Assembly (NCBI RefSeq): GCF_019175285.1
Contig: NC_056527.1
Location: 108,889,129-108,953,128, forward strand
Origin: Sceloporus undulatus
Lineage: Eukaryota > Chordata > Lepidosauria > Squamata > Phrynosomatidae
Length of the DNA stretch: 64,000 bases
Direction of reading: 5' to 3'
Under the pieces are notes generated by a model, which had not been told where the DNA came from, did not search any database, and was given only the letters and a program-made list of their open reading frames with translations. Made by a program: the position numbers and the translations under genes. The number at the start of each line of letters is the position of its first letter. The first letter of the stretch is position 1. Shown in pieces: positions 45,200-58,079 of the stretch.

Positions 45200-47135
45200 T
45201 ATCTTTTAAACCTAGCCCCTGCTCTGTCTGCAGAGTCAGATCTTCAGCACTAGGCCCATACTTTTTCAGCCAGCTTTTCTTACTTCTTTGTTCCCTCTCT
45301 CTGTTTTCGTGTGTGTCCTCCTTCTCCTTTTACAGTTTTCTCATTCAAGCTTCTCACCCATCTACCCAGAATAGCCAGTATTTAGGAAGGTCACCTTTTC
45401 AGCTTCTCACTTCAAGATTCTTCAAGACAAAATTCTGACCATGTTGGATGGAAACTTCTGGGAATCGTAGCCCCAAAAATAACTTTTCCCAGCTCTGGAA
45501 TATAGAGTATCAGTGTCTTCCCAACCATAGTGGTCCAACATAGCTGCCCTATTGTGCTATTTCCCTGTTTTTCGCCATACTGCGAATGGCTAGGATGCAG
45601 AACAGAACATGATTAGCACTTGCCCCTGTGGATAATGGTGATGGCAGCTCTGGTCAATAGCATTGCCCATTTTCAAAGCAAGAGGCTCCCCTAATCAGCA
45701 ATAAGGTTTACAGGAGCACAGCCATGAAAGTGATTCCTCTTTCCCCCAAATGGACAGCCAATAATATAACCCTGTTACTTTTATCCCACATCTGTATATT
45801 TTCCAGGACACATAACTCCTGACAGTTCTGTGGCCATTGTGTTATCTTCCAAGCCTCCTTTGCTATTGGATTGGCAGCTGCAACATTCAGAGGACTGGAT
45901 TTCACCATAGGATTGCCAATTGCTGATTTCTGGATGGTGAGAAAACCCGAACTTTTAATAGGTGAGTACTTGGATGACAGTTCCCTCCCACGCACCCTTC
46001 TTTTCTTCTTCACTCTCCTCCTTCTCTCCCCCTTCTCAGAACACCTGATGGGTATAATAGGGGCTCTTCAGAAGGAAAAATGCTGAGATTATGGGTATGA
46101 ATAGACCGGACCTCCCAGAACTGTCTATCGGCAGCAGGGTGAGGGGAAGCTCCCATGGCTATCTTTAGGAGCCTCCACCCGGCCCGGGTGTCTTGCAAGT
46201 GACAGCTGAGACCAGCCATCCCGAAAAGGAAATTTTCTCAGAGACATTGGATACTCTCGGCTGAGAGTCAGGGAGGAAGGGTAGGTAAAGGGATGAAGGA
46301 AAGAAGGACTGTATGCCTCTTGCTGCTTGCACTTTAATCATTGATTCTAGACGTGTGAGACTCTAACTCCCATCATCCACCTTGCAGCACAGCCATTGAT
46401 CATGCTGGCTAAGATGGTGCAAGTTGGAGTCCAATACAGCAAGTTAAGGAAGCATATGAGTCTGCTATCAGGTGCCCAGCCAGCAACTACCTGTAGCTTA
46501 GGAGGCTTTTTCTGACTGAGATCTCCAGTTGTTTCAGTGGCTGGCTAGACATCTAGTTGAGCAAGCTGTCAAATTTAAAGCTCATGAGAGATAACTGCTG
46601 AGTTTCCAAGTAAGAATTATTTATTGGTACACTGTAAAAGTATAGAATATTCAGTCTGAACAAATATGATTGAAATGAGTTGAACAACCTGGATCTCAGA
46701 AAGGGAATTACAAACACTTCCTTTTGCAAACACTTTGGTATAACCCTGCTGTAACTAAGCTTGCATAGGGAATGGAAACAAATGTGTTTTCTTCTGTCTA
46801 CCTGCCTCCACATCCCTCTTCTTCTGTAAGTTCATCCAAGCAGGGACCTGACCTTTAATGTTTTGTCCAGCAATATGTATGATAAATAATCAATAATTCA
46901 ATAATAACTAACAATATTAAAAAGATGCTTTGTCTTGGCAAAAGATCAGAAGAACCCCAAACAAAGCAGAGGCTCACACAAGTTTGAAAATGGTGAAGGT
47001 AGAAACCACCTCTGGAGTAAGTTAGGAAGTTGGGGTACCATATACATGTAGGATAATAAGATTTCTGAACAACCCAGCCCAATGTACCTTTCCCTTCTCC
47101 AAGAAAGGAGTTGGCCCGTTTGCATTCTGCTGGAG
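45200..47135. other. Gap between TBC1D10B promoter and MYLPF, no gene seen
   Basis: No conserved exon on either strand. Worn inverted-repeat debris near 45430-45500. The rest looks unique. Muscle enhancers for MYLPF could lie here, but nothing in the sequence proves it. Confidence 0.45.
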
Positions 47136-47136
47136 T

Positions 47137-47353
47137 CTATTTCTAGACTCTGGTTATTCTTCCAGCCCCCCAACCCTGGAGCCAAACTTGAAGACTGGGC
47201 TATAGTTAGCTGCCCCGCCTCCCACCAAGGGAGTCTATATAACCCTGGGGGAATTCACAGCCTGTGTCTAGGCTGCTTGTCCTTCTGGACCCTGGGACAT
47301 CCCCACCAGCCCCACAGCTGCTCTTGACCCGCCTGCCTGTCCACTGAGAAAAA
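47137..47353 (+). promoter_or_regulatory. MYLPF: MYLPF promoter and 5' UTR with TATA box
   Basis: A consensus TATA box, TATATAA, is at 47236-47242, putting the start of transcription near 47265-47270 and a 5' UTR of about 85 nt before the ATG. About 90 bp upstream of the TATA box is CTATTTCTAG (47137-47146), one base from the MEF2 consensus, set in the palindrome gagtctatttctagactc. A CAGCTG E-box lies at about 47317 within the 5' UTR. TATA plus MEF2-like sites fits a strong fast-muscle promoter, unlike the CpG promoters to the left. Confidence 0.7.
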
Positions 47354-50300
47354 ATGGTAAGTGGCATAGAAAGGGGTACAGACACCAGAGGGTTACAAAG
47401 TAAATTAGGCACAGAAAAGTTGGCAACTGCTTGACCCATCTTTTGCCCACCTTTAGCCTATCTCATGGAAATGTACCAAGTGGAGAAAAAATGCAGGGGT
47501 ATCAGTTAATCATTCTGTTCAGCTGCTATATTTCAAAAGAGGAGTAAGAGGTGAGGCTGTCATTCAAAATCGCTGGATGATAGCTCAAAACAAAAGGTGT
47601 TCAACAACCATGGAAAAGAAACTCCCTTTAATTATCTTTTTATTCCACAGATTCTTATAGATCTTTCCTATCTTTTTGCTCTTTTGCTCCATTTCTCATA
47701 AATAACTATATTCATTTCAGTTTCTTTCTATTGATACATTTCCTTGTCTTAGCAGGAGATATAGTGTGTATTCGGGGGATGTGTTAGAATACTGAAGAGA
47801 GAAGGAAAAAGTGGGATAGCAGCGGAGGTCTTTTGACCAAGGGAAGGGAATTGAATATCATATTTCCATTGCTCAGCTCCAGAATCTGAAACCTGGTGGT
47901 GAATCCTCGCAGCCCTCAGAACAATCAAGTCAATGCTTTCTTTCTTCTTGAATATTACAGTGGGATGCTTTATCCAGCTTGGAATCATTTGGGCTCCTTT
48001 CTAAATTAGTATATGTTTTCAAAAACAAAGGGCAGCTGGGGATTTTTTGAGAAGACAGAAGTCTGAGGGGTGGGAAAAATCTGGACACAAGGAACCGGCA
48101 TAAGTGGGATGGTGGGATCCTTCTAGTTTTTAAACAACAAAGACAAGGTTTATATCTATGTGTTTACCTCTTTCCACTGAAAGTAATTTTGTATGAGTTG
48201 AACACTAACTAGCCAATGTACTTCTGAAAAATTTGCATTCAAAGCCATTGCTCCTGGTCGTTGGGCCCTGCTGGTTGGAGGATTTAGGGAGCTGTACTCT
48301 GCCAAGAGGTTCCCCACTCAACAGTATTAAGAGGCACATTCTTAGGCAGTCGGTGTATATGCCCTCTAGACGTGTTGGGCCACAACTCCTGCCATTCCCA
48401 GGTGATGAAAGCTGCCATGTCTGTCCCCAACCCTCACTTTATGATACAGGAGTTTCAAAACTTTTGCAAAGTATATTTTGGAGATTCTGATCATTCAGCA
48501 CTGCAGCTTCATGCATGCAGACACAAACTCATTTACTTTTGCTTCAGTGGGAAACTCACCACTCTAATACTGTTGGACCACACAGCTAAAGTTAGGCTCA
48601 ACTTCTTTGATACTTTCCATCTTATGTAGGTCAGATTCACAGCTTATCTCTACATACAACTGGCTTTACTGGTAACACTGCAGTAGAAACAAGATGCAGC
48701 ACTAAACTCCAGTTGGCAGCTCATAGAAGAGCCAGTGTGGTTTGAGTGTTGGACTCTGGAAGACCAGGGTTCAGATCCCTGCTTAGCCACAGAAACCCAC
48801 TGGGTATTCTTGGGCAAGTTGTACTCCTCTCAGTTAAGAGGAAAGCAATGGCAAACCTTCCCAACTGCATCTAGGAAAGAAATCCCTAAGATAATTAATT
48901 AAAATATACCTAGTAACCTTTTTATACAGCAGATGAAAGTTCTCAAAGATGCAAGGAAAATTTGGAGACATTATTTTTGGACCTTGGCTCCCAGAATCCC
49001 AAACCAATATGAACAGTGCCTATGTTAGATTGAGAATTATGGGAAATGTAAGCCACAAGTAGTTTTCCAAATCTGGTGTAAGATACACTAATATTAATTA
49101 CCTACCTAAACAAAAACATGCACACATCCTGACTAATATGTAATGAAAACAGTCTTTTATAAAAGACATACAATGGATCGAGACTGGAAAAGAAAATGAG
49201 TAAAAAGGTGAATATAGTATTTCTTCCACTTAGGGGCAGATGTTTAAAAGTATGATGTATTTATATTGCATACATCTTGCTATTAGTCCAGGAGTGAGAA
49301 TCTTTGATCCTCCAGATTTTGTACTGCAGTTTCTAGTGTTTATCATCAATGTCTATGCTGTTTGGGGCTGCTGAGAGTTTCAGTCCAAAAACATCCAGAG
49401 GACTGCAAGATTCCCACCCCTGTATTATACACATTAGCTCAAGTGGTAATATTTTCTGGTATACTGAAGCTGGAATCCTGTTGGTTACATCAAACTAAAG
49501 AAGATCTGTTGCATCAGTTGTTGGTAGATGAGTTAACACATAGGTAAATCCCATTGATTCAATGGATCTTCTCTAGTCAGGACTAACAACAGGATTTCTT
49601 ATTTATCACGAAAGCAGTTGTGTGCACTTGTATCTTATTTGCCCAAACTGGCATGTTTAGGCAACATATCAATCCTATCAATTTATGTATTAACTAGAGC
49701 CTATGCCAGATCTAGGAGACACACATAAAAGAGTGTTTTTGTGTGTGTAAGAGCCATGCCTTGTTCAGGGAATTTTGCAAAGGACAAGATGTCCAGACAT
49801 CATTGTCATCCATTCTGACCTTTCCTATGTTCTTCCAGTGCATCTTCCATTTTTACTGTCTTGCCACAGAAAATCCATTAAAGATGGAAAGATAGATTGC
49901 TCAACATGGTTTCAGTTGATAGCACTAAGAGCAGTTCACCTGTGATTTACAGCCATTTGCTGAATACTCTAATACGTATCACATTAATAAAGATGAGCTG
50001 TCACAGTCATAAAATAGAAACTTGAGGGAAGTATCCCAATTCCATGATCATAAGCAGGAATTGTTGGAACAGCCATTTCTTAAGCCAACATAAACATCAC
50101 CAAACTGTATATGCATAAAAAAAAATATTACTGCAAACTTCCATCAAATTTGCATATGCAAAATCATTTGTATAAGCACCAAACTAGAAAGAATTACTGT
50201 CCTATAACATAAATATGAAATACAATAAAGCTGGTATTCTGTGTTTCTGCTCAATCTGCTGCTAGTTCTTTCAGGAACCACTTAAAAACTCCCTGCTTTC

Positions 50301-53300
50301 TCTTCCTTTGTTCAGACTGGGACTCAGCAGTCCTTCAAATAAAGGACTGTCAGGCTGTCTTCAATAAATAACAGGTGGCCATCCTAGGGTAGCGTGGTCT
50401 AATCACACATTTACATATTAACTCTTTACAGGCCCCCAAGAAGGCAAAGAGAAGGGGAGCAGCCGAAGGTGGAAGCTCAAATGTCTTCTCCATGTTTGAC
50501 CAAACACAAATCCAGGAGTTCAAAGAGGTAAGGAACAAAGAAGAAATGGAAGAGAGAATGGATGTAATTCTGTCTGAAAAACAGTGTGTGCCATGGTACC
50601 ATCAAGTCAGAACTTTGGGGTACAAGTCCAGGCTACTACTTAGAAGGACAGGCAAGAGACAATCCCAAATTTAGCAGGCACACCAAAAAAGTAAAGTAAT
50701 ACATCTTAACATCTACTAAGACCATTATGGATAGTCTAGCATTTTCTAACTGTACCACTGAACACATGGGACAATGTTCTTAAAACTTACCCAGACTGTT
50801 CAGTGTAGAAAGGGATGTTGTAGCACCTTTGAGACTAACTGATCTGAAGACGTTGTAGCATAAGCTTTTGTAGACTTGGTCTATTTCCTCAGTATAGACT
50901 TTGTGCTCTTTGAGAACATGAATGGCAAATTATGAAATTGTATGCAAGAGCATGCAATTGAATGTTTTTAGAAGTGCTGTGTTATCTAGGCATGTGTCTT
51001 TAGCTCAGGGAGCAGACGGCCATGGAAAAAGTTCAGATATATTCATTACTATCATCAGCAGATTATGGTAATTAAAGCTGATTATGTTCATCAAAGTAAA
51101 GAGAAAAGAAGGAACATCTACAGTACTTTGAGATACCTACAAGGTCTGTGAAGTTTTTGTTAGAGACTGAGCTTGGAAATAATTACCTTTTTGACTTACA
51201 GCTCCCAACCTTCCCCAGACAGCATGGCTACTGGCTGCCAATTTGGGAACTGTGCTCAAATAAGTAATTTTAAAAAAGCAGATAGACAGTATTTGCATTT
51301 CCTGAGAGCTGTAGTTCAAAAACTAATTTAACAGATAGATTGGACAGAACTTTTTTCTTTGGAAATGAGGGACCACAGCCTCCAAAATGCACCCATCAGA
51401 TTTCACAAGTGAATCACTACATGTTGGTTTTTGTTTTCTCCATTTGTTTTGACCTTTCTCATGAAAGGTAAGCCACATTTTGTTGAATAGAATCTACTCC
51501 TTCTGCTTAGAAAGGGCTTTTTTTCTTGTTTAGCTGTGCTGCATTTTGTAATACAGGCCCACTACCATGTCCACACGCCATTTACATAGTGTTCCTCTTC
51601 AAGTAAGGGTCTGCATTTAGGAAGTCCATGTGGTAAGTGGTGGTGAGAGCCCTCCATTGAAGATCTCTCCCCCTTCCACACGTCTGAGATTCTTGCTCTC
51701 CATTCCATGGGGACATTTACTCACCCTTTTGCAAACGTTGTGGCTGCCTCTGGACACCCCCACCCCCAAGAATGGTGGTGTTTCCTTTCTGAGGCACTAG
51801 AGACACACTAGTATCTATTTTGGGTGAGAGAGGACACAGAAAGTAGATGACATCTGTGCTTGGATGGAGCAAGCACCAACTCCTTACAAGGAGATCTTTG
51901 GAGACAAATTCCGACTAGATGACCTAGAGAAGAAGGAGTAACCGACCAACAGCCTTTTGACTTCAAACTCACTGAAAATTACGATTATACTCACAGTGGA
52001 AAAGTGAGGAAACCTTTTTATTGAAGTTGCCCAACTGGAGAAAATAAGTCAATGGCTACAGAATAATGATTGTAGTTCATCCCAACTCCTCATCAACTCA
52101 GTTTGTTTTTTATTATTTATATAGATATTTGGAACATCTTAACTTTTTTTTATGATAACCTGCTTTTTAAAAATCTCTGCATGATAACAACAACTTTCCC
52201 ATTGGGTTTTTTATTGATTGTTTGCCCTTCCTACCAACATTTAAGGAGTTGCTGCTCCTCACTTTCTCTCCTGTCACATTATCCTCACAAGTGTTCTGTC
52301 AGATAGATAAAATCCAAAGAGTTTAATGCAGTACAGTACTCCCCTACCTCTTCAATACAGGCCATTCTGAAGAACATTCATTTCTCTTCTGGTGTCACAG
52401 CCTACCACATTGGCCTTCTCCATATCTGTCTAACGATGGGGAAATTTCCATCTCTTCCTCCATGTTATTTTAATGAATTGAATGGACAGTTTCTATACTT
52501 GGGCTAAAAACAGTTTCCAGTGAAGTTTCCCAAGCAGATGAGTCTCTCTCCCCTTGAATGGCCAACTACACAATGCTGCATACTACAACATACATCACTA
52601 GTTGGAGAAGAAGACATAGATTTGTGTAAAAAGTGCATATGGATTTATATAGTTATAGATGCAAATTTTGAAATGAAATAATTTCAGTAGAACTATAATA
52701 TAATTCATCATAGTAAGAAAAACTGTGGGTTCCCCCCTCTGGGCTCCATAAGTCAAAGTACATAATACTCAAAGCAAGTTGATTTATTGAAGGAAAACAT
52801 TTAAGTTATTGGAGGCATGTGAGTTATGGAGACATATGAGGTAAAAAATCCCATACATGACTCTTCTTTTCCATAGCAGTAAGAATACAAGAACAAATTA
52901 AATAATTAACAGTTTGCTGCCCTTAGTGAAAGCCAGAATCTGCTGTCTGAGGCTGCCATCCCATCCTGTTTAATGTGGGGCAACTCTGTGTCTCCATTAT
53001 TGTTAATGTGTGCCTCCAAGACGCTTCAGACTTATGGCAACCCTAAAGCATACCTATCACAGGGTTTTCTTAGCAGGATTTGTTCAGAGGGGGTTTGCTT
53101 TTGCCTTCCTATGAGGATGAGAGAGTGTGACTTGCTGAAGGTCACACATTTGAATTCTTAGAGAACCCTAGTGTCTTCCCAAACTACAAATCTCATAGGA
53201 CAGGTAGCGGTGGGAGTTAAAGTGCAGTCATAGTGCCATAACTCTGCAAGTGTGAAAAGACCCTACAATTGTAATTGCTATCTTTAAAATTAAGAGAAAG

Positions 53301-56300
53301 TTGGCAGCTCTTCTACTTCTTCCTCCTTTGAGCAGGAGGTGCAGCTCTGAAGATGCAGTACAGTATCTTCTTGCAGTTCATTTTTAGCAGGAAAGAGAGA
53401 TACTCAGCACAAAGCAGAAAGAGGCAGCAAGGCAAGGAGGGAAATGCTTACCCCTTCCCTCCCCTCCATCCTTTGGAGACCTCATCAACAGCTCCTTTGG
53501 AATGTACCACCTGTCCCCTCTGGGAGGGGTACTGGGATTAATTTGAGATGCTTCAGAATTGCTCCCATTCCTGCTAGAGGCCAAGAAGGATATCAAATGA
53601 CAGGTGCCTCTAGGGCACAGCTGCAAAGGAGTGGAGAGGAAAGACTGAGGATTCATGGTTGAGGCCTCTCCAGTTCCAGAATGCGCTGTTACATGAGTGC
53701 CATAATTCTCTTCGGGGAAATGAGAAGCCATGTGCAGAGGCGTCATTAAGGAGGTGCGAACCACACCAGGGGACACCCCAAGTAGGGTGACACCACTGCT
53801 CCCCAAATGTCTGCCTTTGGTTTTGGCAGAAATGGGCTGTGGTGTTTGCCTGCAACAACAAATTTTAAAAATTAACAGTTTCCTTCCCTTTGTGACACCC
53901 AGAATCTTCTGTCTGAGGCAGCCATCCCATACTGCTTAGTGGTATGGGACAGCTCTGTGTCCACATTGTTGTTGGGTGCTTGATGTGTCCTTAAAAACCT
54001 GCTGTTCGGCGGAAGAGAAGGTGTTCGCAGGGAAAGGCTCAGTGGGTGAAGAAAAGAGAGATCTTACCAAATTTTCACTTTAACCACATGAAACTAAGTA
54101 AATATAGATACATTTAGGCTGTGCATACAGTACTGTAATTTAAAAGTATAATTTTAATTTTTCCAGTTGTTTATGTTGCAACTGCTGTTACATTCAGTGA
54201 TATATGGGAACTACAACTTACAAGTAACATTAGTACAAAAAACATTAGTAAAGATTCTGTATGGTGTGGTATGAGAAGAGGTCAGTGAGGTGACACTGTC
54301 AGTTAGCACACCAGGTGACACCCATCCTAGTGACCATGTGGCTGATTAGCAGTCCAGAGGCTGAAAGTCAGGGTATCAGTCCAAAGCTAGGAGACCAAAA
54401 CTGACAGGGCCACACACAGAAGTGTTGTCTGGATTCAAGAACAGAGCAGTCTCTGAGCTGGCTTGGATGTCTCTCACACAACAGTTAAATGACATTGCTT
54501 CTAGCGACCGTAGAGCATTTGCTGCCTGATTTATCTAGGGAGGCCAATCATTCTGTGCAAGCAGCTGAAGCAACACCAACTGATCTTCAAGTTGCCTGTC
54601 AACTTACGGTGTCCCCATAAATTTCTTAAGGTTTTCTCAGAATACTCAGAGATGGTTTTGCTAGTTCCTTCTTCTGAAATATGGTCTCATAAAAAACTTT
54701 AAAAGTGGAAACCCATACTTGCATGTAAATGTTTGCCAAGCCTTTAGTAACATAATGCAGACTTGTGCACATTCTAAGTATCTCTTGAGAGTAGACAGTT
54801 TCTAAAGCCAAAATAAAGCCACTCTACAAATCCTAGATGCCAGCAACATTTATTTTTTGCTGGCATTAGGAGAACTGAAGGTGAATTTTCTGCAAGCTCA
54901 CAGTTGTTTTTTACCTCCTTTCTGTTTTTGTTAGGCTTTCACCGTCATTGACCAGAACAGAGATGGAATCATCGACAAGGAAGATCTGCGAGATACATTT
55001 GCTGCTATGGGTAAGACAAAGGGGAGTTTGGAAAGAGGGTGACAGTGTCAACAGGAGGCAATGCAAAGCTTAATGGGTGATGTATGTCCCAAACCCAGTC
55101 CTCAGCTGCTAATCCTCTTCTTCTTTCTCTGCAGGGCGTCTGAACGTGAAGAATGAGGAGTTGGATGCCATGATCAAGGAGGCCAGTGGCCCAATCAACT
55201 TCACTGTCTTCCTGACCATGTTTGGGGAGAAGCTGAAAGGTGAGTGATTTCCTCCTGCCTCATCCTACGTTTTCTTCTTTCCTGTTTAATAGTCCATCCC
55301 ACTCACTGCACCAGTTCCTGCTCTTACCCCTCTGGGGTCTGATCATGTCATATCTTTCCTTCTCTGCTCCTTGATAGCCTGTCCCCACCTCTCACTGTTC
55401 CTCCTCCTCTAACCCCACCAGGTGCTGATCCCGAGGACGTAATCATTGGTGCTTTCAAAGTCCTGGACCCTGAGGGCAAGGGCTCTGTGAAGAAGCAATT
55501 GTGAGTATCTACCCTTCAGCTCAAGTTCCAGTGGCAGTACTGGACTGGTTTGCATGTTAACACCAAGCAATGTTTTGTCTCTTCTTGGACTCTTGTACAC
55601 CCTTCTTTTCCTATTCCATGGTCTATTATCCATTTTGACCTCTATGATTTGCTGTCACATTTGGATCAGGCAACTATGGTTTGCTCTCCAGAACACAGTA
55701 GGTTTCCAATTATGGCTGGATTCAGACTTGAAAGCATGCTAGTTCATTTTACTCAAAACTAGGAGTTATAGGGGATTCATGTATGTGAAAGGAGAAAGAA
55801 ACATGCAGTATGTGAAGGTGCTTCAGACCAGACAGTAACCACGTAAACCATGTACCCACTTGAGGATGAAAAAATGTTGCAGATGAGACCAGAAATTGCT
55901 AGCAAATAGTCCAAGACAACAGACAACATTGAGAACTACAGCAACAAATACGGCAGCTTCCAGCAATGTCCTATCCATAGGAGCCCTATGAAAAGGTCCT
56001 ATTTGGGCAGTGGGATGGGGATTGAAGAGCATTATTTCCAAACAAAACTATATCTATCAGTGTGGGCTTTTAACTAATGCAAAATTGGGGGTGGAGTGAT
56101 TGTGGACTCCAGAATCAGAGGCCAACTCAAGATGGGAGTCTATGGCTAGGAGCTATCTAACAATGGGTCAAAAATAGCTAGGACTCCCTCTCACATAGTT
56201 TCATCTCTTTACCTCACTACAGTTTGGAAGAACTCTTGACCACCCAGTGTGACCGGTTCACCCCAGAAGAGGTAAGGGACTATGTCTACATAATATGATA

Positions 56301-57444
56301 TACTAAGTATTTTATTGCTTATCAATATTTTTCCTCCTCCTCTTAATTCTTCTGTCATATGCTGGTTAATTCTGCATAAACCAGAATACTGATTTTAGGG
56401 GAAAATATTAAATGTGGACTTGCAAAATACATTTACATACCAATCATGGATTTCTCAAGCAGATTTTGAATTCATGCAGGGTTTTCTCTGAAATGAGGTC
56501 CAGTACTAAAATATTTTATCAGCATAAAGAGATTTCACAAATTGTTCTGAGGTTTTTCTGTCACCATGAGATAATAAGACACAATATTCACACACAACTC
56601 TTATCTTGCAAGGTATCACTTCTATATAAGTATGAGCTTTTAGAACTCTGTTTATATATGTTTAGGGTTGTGGGGCCCTCCTGTTAATCCAGGGCTAGCC
56701 CAAAACATTTTGTTACCCCCGGCAGAGTGTCAAGTAGTGATTCCTTACACACAAACACACACAAGTAAAAGTGCATTGGACTAAAGGCTGGCTGAGTTAT
56801 CTTGGTACTTGAGGTAGAAAATGTCACAAGTGCTACTCCCAGTTCATAACAGTTTTAAAAACATCATAATAAACCACTAACAATTTGCTGCACTTTGCTG
56901 ACATTCAAAACCTGCTGTCTGAGGTTACCAGTTGATGTTACCTAATGGTAGGGCCAGACCAGTGTTAATCTTAGAAAGTATGATTTCCAGGGAGGCATCC
57001 TACATCTTTATCTCTTTTTAGGACCATATCCCTCATGCTAATTTGGAGGAGAAAACATGTAGTTAGAAAATGTTGTGACATTGCCTTTCATAAGCTGCTA
57101 CCGCACTGCAGAATTAATGTAGTTTGACACCACTGTAACCATCGTGGCTGAAACCTATGGGAAAAGTTAACACCAAGTAGTGTCTTTGTTCTGTGCTTTA
57201 TCCTTCCACTTTTTTAGTGTTCTGCTTTTTAAAAATTGCCAGTGAATTTATTGAAATGGATTATACATCTTTTAACTCCTAGGAAACTCATTCCCAAATC
57301 TGGCCATCTCTGATCTTAACCCTCTCCTCTGTCTTGCAGATCAAGAACATGTGGCACGCCTTCCCTCCAGATGTAGCTGGCAACGTTGACTACAAGAACA
57401 TTTGCTATGTCATCACACACGGAGAGGACAAAGAAGGGGAATAA
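47354..57444 (+). CDS. MYLPF: Myosin regulatory light chain, fast skeletal muscle (MLC2f)
   Basis: Seven coding exons with closing phases: 47354-47356 (the ATG alone), 50432-50527, 54935-55010, 55135-55239, 55422-55500, 56223-56271, 57340-57444. They give 170 aa (human 169), very close to human throughout. N-terminal basic stretch PKKAKRRG, then [10 protein letters not shown]: Ser16/Ser17 before NVF is the myosin light chain kinase site. EF-hand 1 loop [12 protein letters not shown] (39-50) has D39, N41, D43, D47 and D50, the single divalent-cation site of this family. Later blocks [47 protein letters not shown] and [18 protein letters not shown] follow. The protein wraps the second IQ motif of the fast myosin heavy chain neck in the sarcomere and tunes force when phosphorylated. 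Substitutions against human lie mostly at the ends (TVEGG to GAAEGG; tail DAKDQE to EDKEGE). Introns 1-3 carry SINEs and unidentified repeats. Confidence 0.98.
48728..48900 (+). mobile_element. Sauria-type tRNA-derived SINE
   Basis: 'gccagtgtggtttgagtgtt', 'ggaagaccagggttcagatc' (B box), 'cacagaaacccactgggtat', 'caatggcaaacc'. Decays after 'aagaaatccc'. Lies in MYLPF intron 1. Confidence 0.85.
50810..50905 (-). mobile_element. Fragment of a repeat carrying a hammerhead-like motif, probably Penelope-type
   Basis: On the minus strand, 50892-50858 reads CTGAGGA, then a 5-bp hairpin (TAGAC / GTCTA), then CAAAAGCTTATGC. Repeats common in reptiles have CTGATGA, hairpin, GAAAGCTTATGC here, which is the layout of a hammerhead ribozyme core (CUGANGA - stem II - GAAA). 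The second core block is changed, so catalysis is unlikely. Flank 'gtagcacctttgagactaac' is the usual neighbour of this motif. Family by recollection of the motif, not by a search. Confidence 0.45.
52905..52985 (+). repeat. Unidentified dispersed repeat, copy A
   Basis: Contains 'aatctgctgtctgaggctgc' and 'catcccatcctg', matching copies at 53736-53965 and 56870-56960. Lies in MYLPF intron 2, directly before a SINE. Confidence 0.45.
53007..53150 (-). mobile_element. Sauria-type SINE, head missing
   Basis: Tail and middle only: complement of 'gtgtgcctccaagacgcttc', 'cacagggttttcttagcagg', 'gagagtgtgacttgctgaag'. The tRNA-like head is absent. Confidence 0.75.
53736..53965 (+). repeat. Unidentified dispersed repeat, copy B (most complete)
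   Basis: Starts 'gaggcgtcattaaggaggtg', contains 'accaggggacaccccaagta' and 'gggtgacaccactgc', and ends 'tctgtctgaggcagccatcc' + 'catactgcttagtggtatgg'. Partial relatives: 27122-27190, 52905-52985, 54270-54330, 56870-56960. No coding capacity or ends recognised. Confidence 0.5.
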
Positions 57445-57689
57445 AATCTCCCAATTTTCCACCCTTGCTCTGTGGGGGAATCCACCCAAACACCCCAAGG
57501 CTAGGGGAGTTTCCCTTATGCTGGTCCCTGATTATCCATACACTTTTGTACCCCAACAGTATACATGTAAATCTGTTATTTATTACTATTAGTATTGTTT
57601 GGGGAGGAAAAATATACCCCCCAAAGCCAATTCCTTGCCCACCTCAATTAGTCTTAACCTAACTGGGACCTTCCTCTGTAAAATGTCTT

Positions 57690-57695
57690 AATAAA
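57690..57695 (+). terminator. MYLPF: Poly(A) signal for MYLPF
   Basis: AATAAA about 245 bp after the stop; 'ccctgttgttacagtctgtctg' just downstream supplies a GT-rich element. It gives a compact 3' UTR typical of this gene. Confidence 0.85.
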
Positions 57696-57744
57696 GATGA
57701 AGACAGCTCTGTTTCTAATGCCCCTGTTGTTACAGTCTGTCTGT

Positions 57745-58075
57745 TTAGCTTGGAGAAAAGAAAACTGAAATATTTGAAGGAATGTCATGTAGAAGATGGA
57801 ATGACCTTATTTTTCTGCTGCTCTAGAGATTAGAACATGGAGAAATGAATTCAAATTACAAGAAATTCCACCTAAAAATTAGGAAGCACTTTTTTATTGT
57901 AAGAACAATTCAACAGAGGAATAGATTGCCTCAAAGGGTAGTGGATTCTCCTTCACTGGAAATCTTTAAACAGAGATTGGATAGGCATCTTTCAGGAGTG
58001 CTTCAGTTGTATATTCTTGTGTGGCAGGGATCAGATTAGATGGCCTACGTTTTCCATTCCAGTTCTATGAGTTTG
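57745..58075 (+). mobile_element. Old CR1 LINE 3' end, third copy
   Basis: Order of phrases as in 29888-30249: 'ttggagaaaagaaaactgaa', 'tatttgaaggaatgtcat', 'aaattaggaagcactttttt', 'gtagtggattctccttcact', 'cagattagatggcctac', ending 'ttctatgagtttgattc'. It is clearly more diverged than the other two copies. Confidence 0.8.
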
Positions 58076-58079
58076 ATTC

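Noticed and set aside
48728-48800. tRNA gene
   Set aside because: The A and B box-like sequence belongs to a Sauria SINE; no cloverleaf with acceptor stem can be formed.
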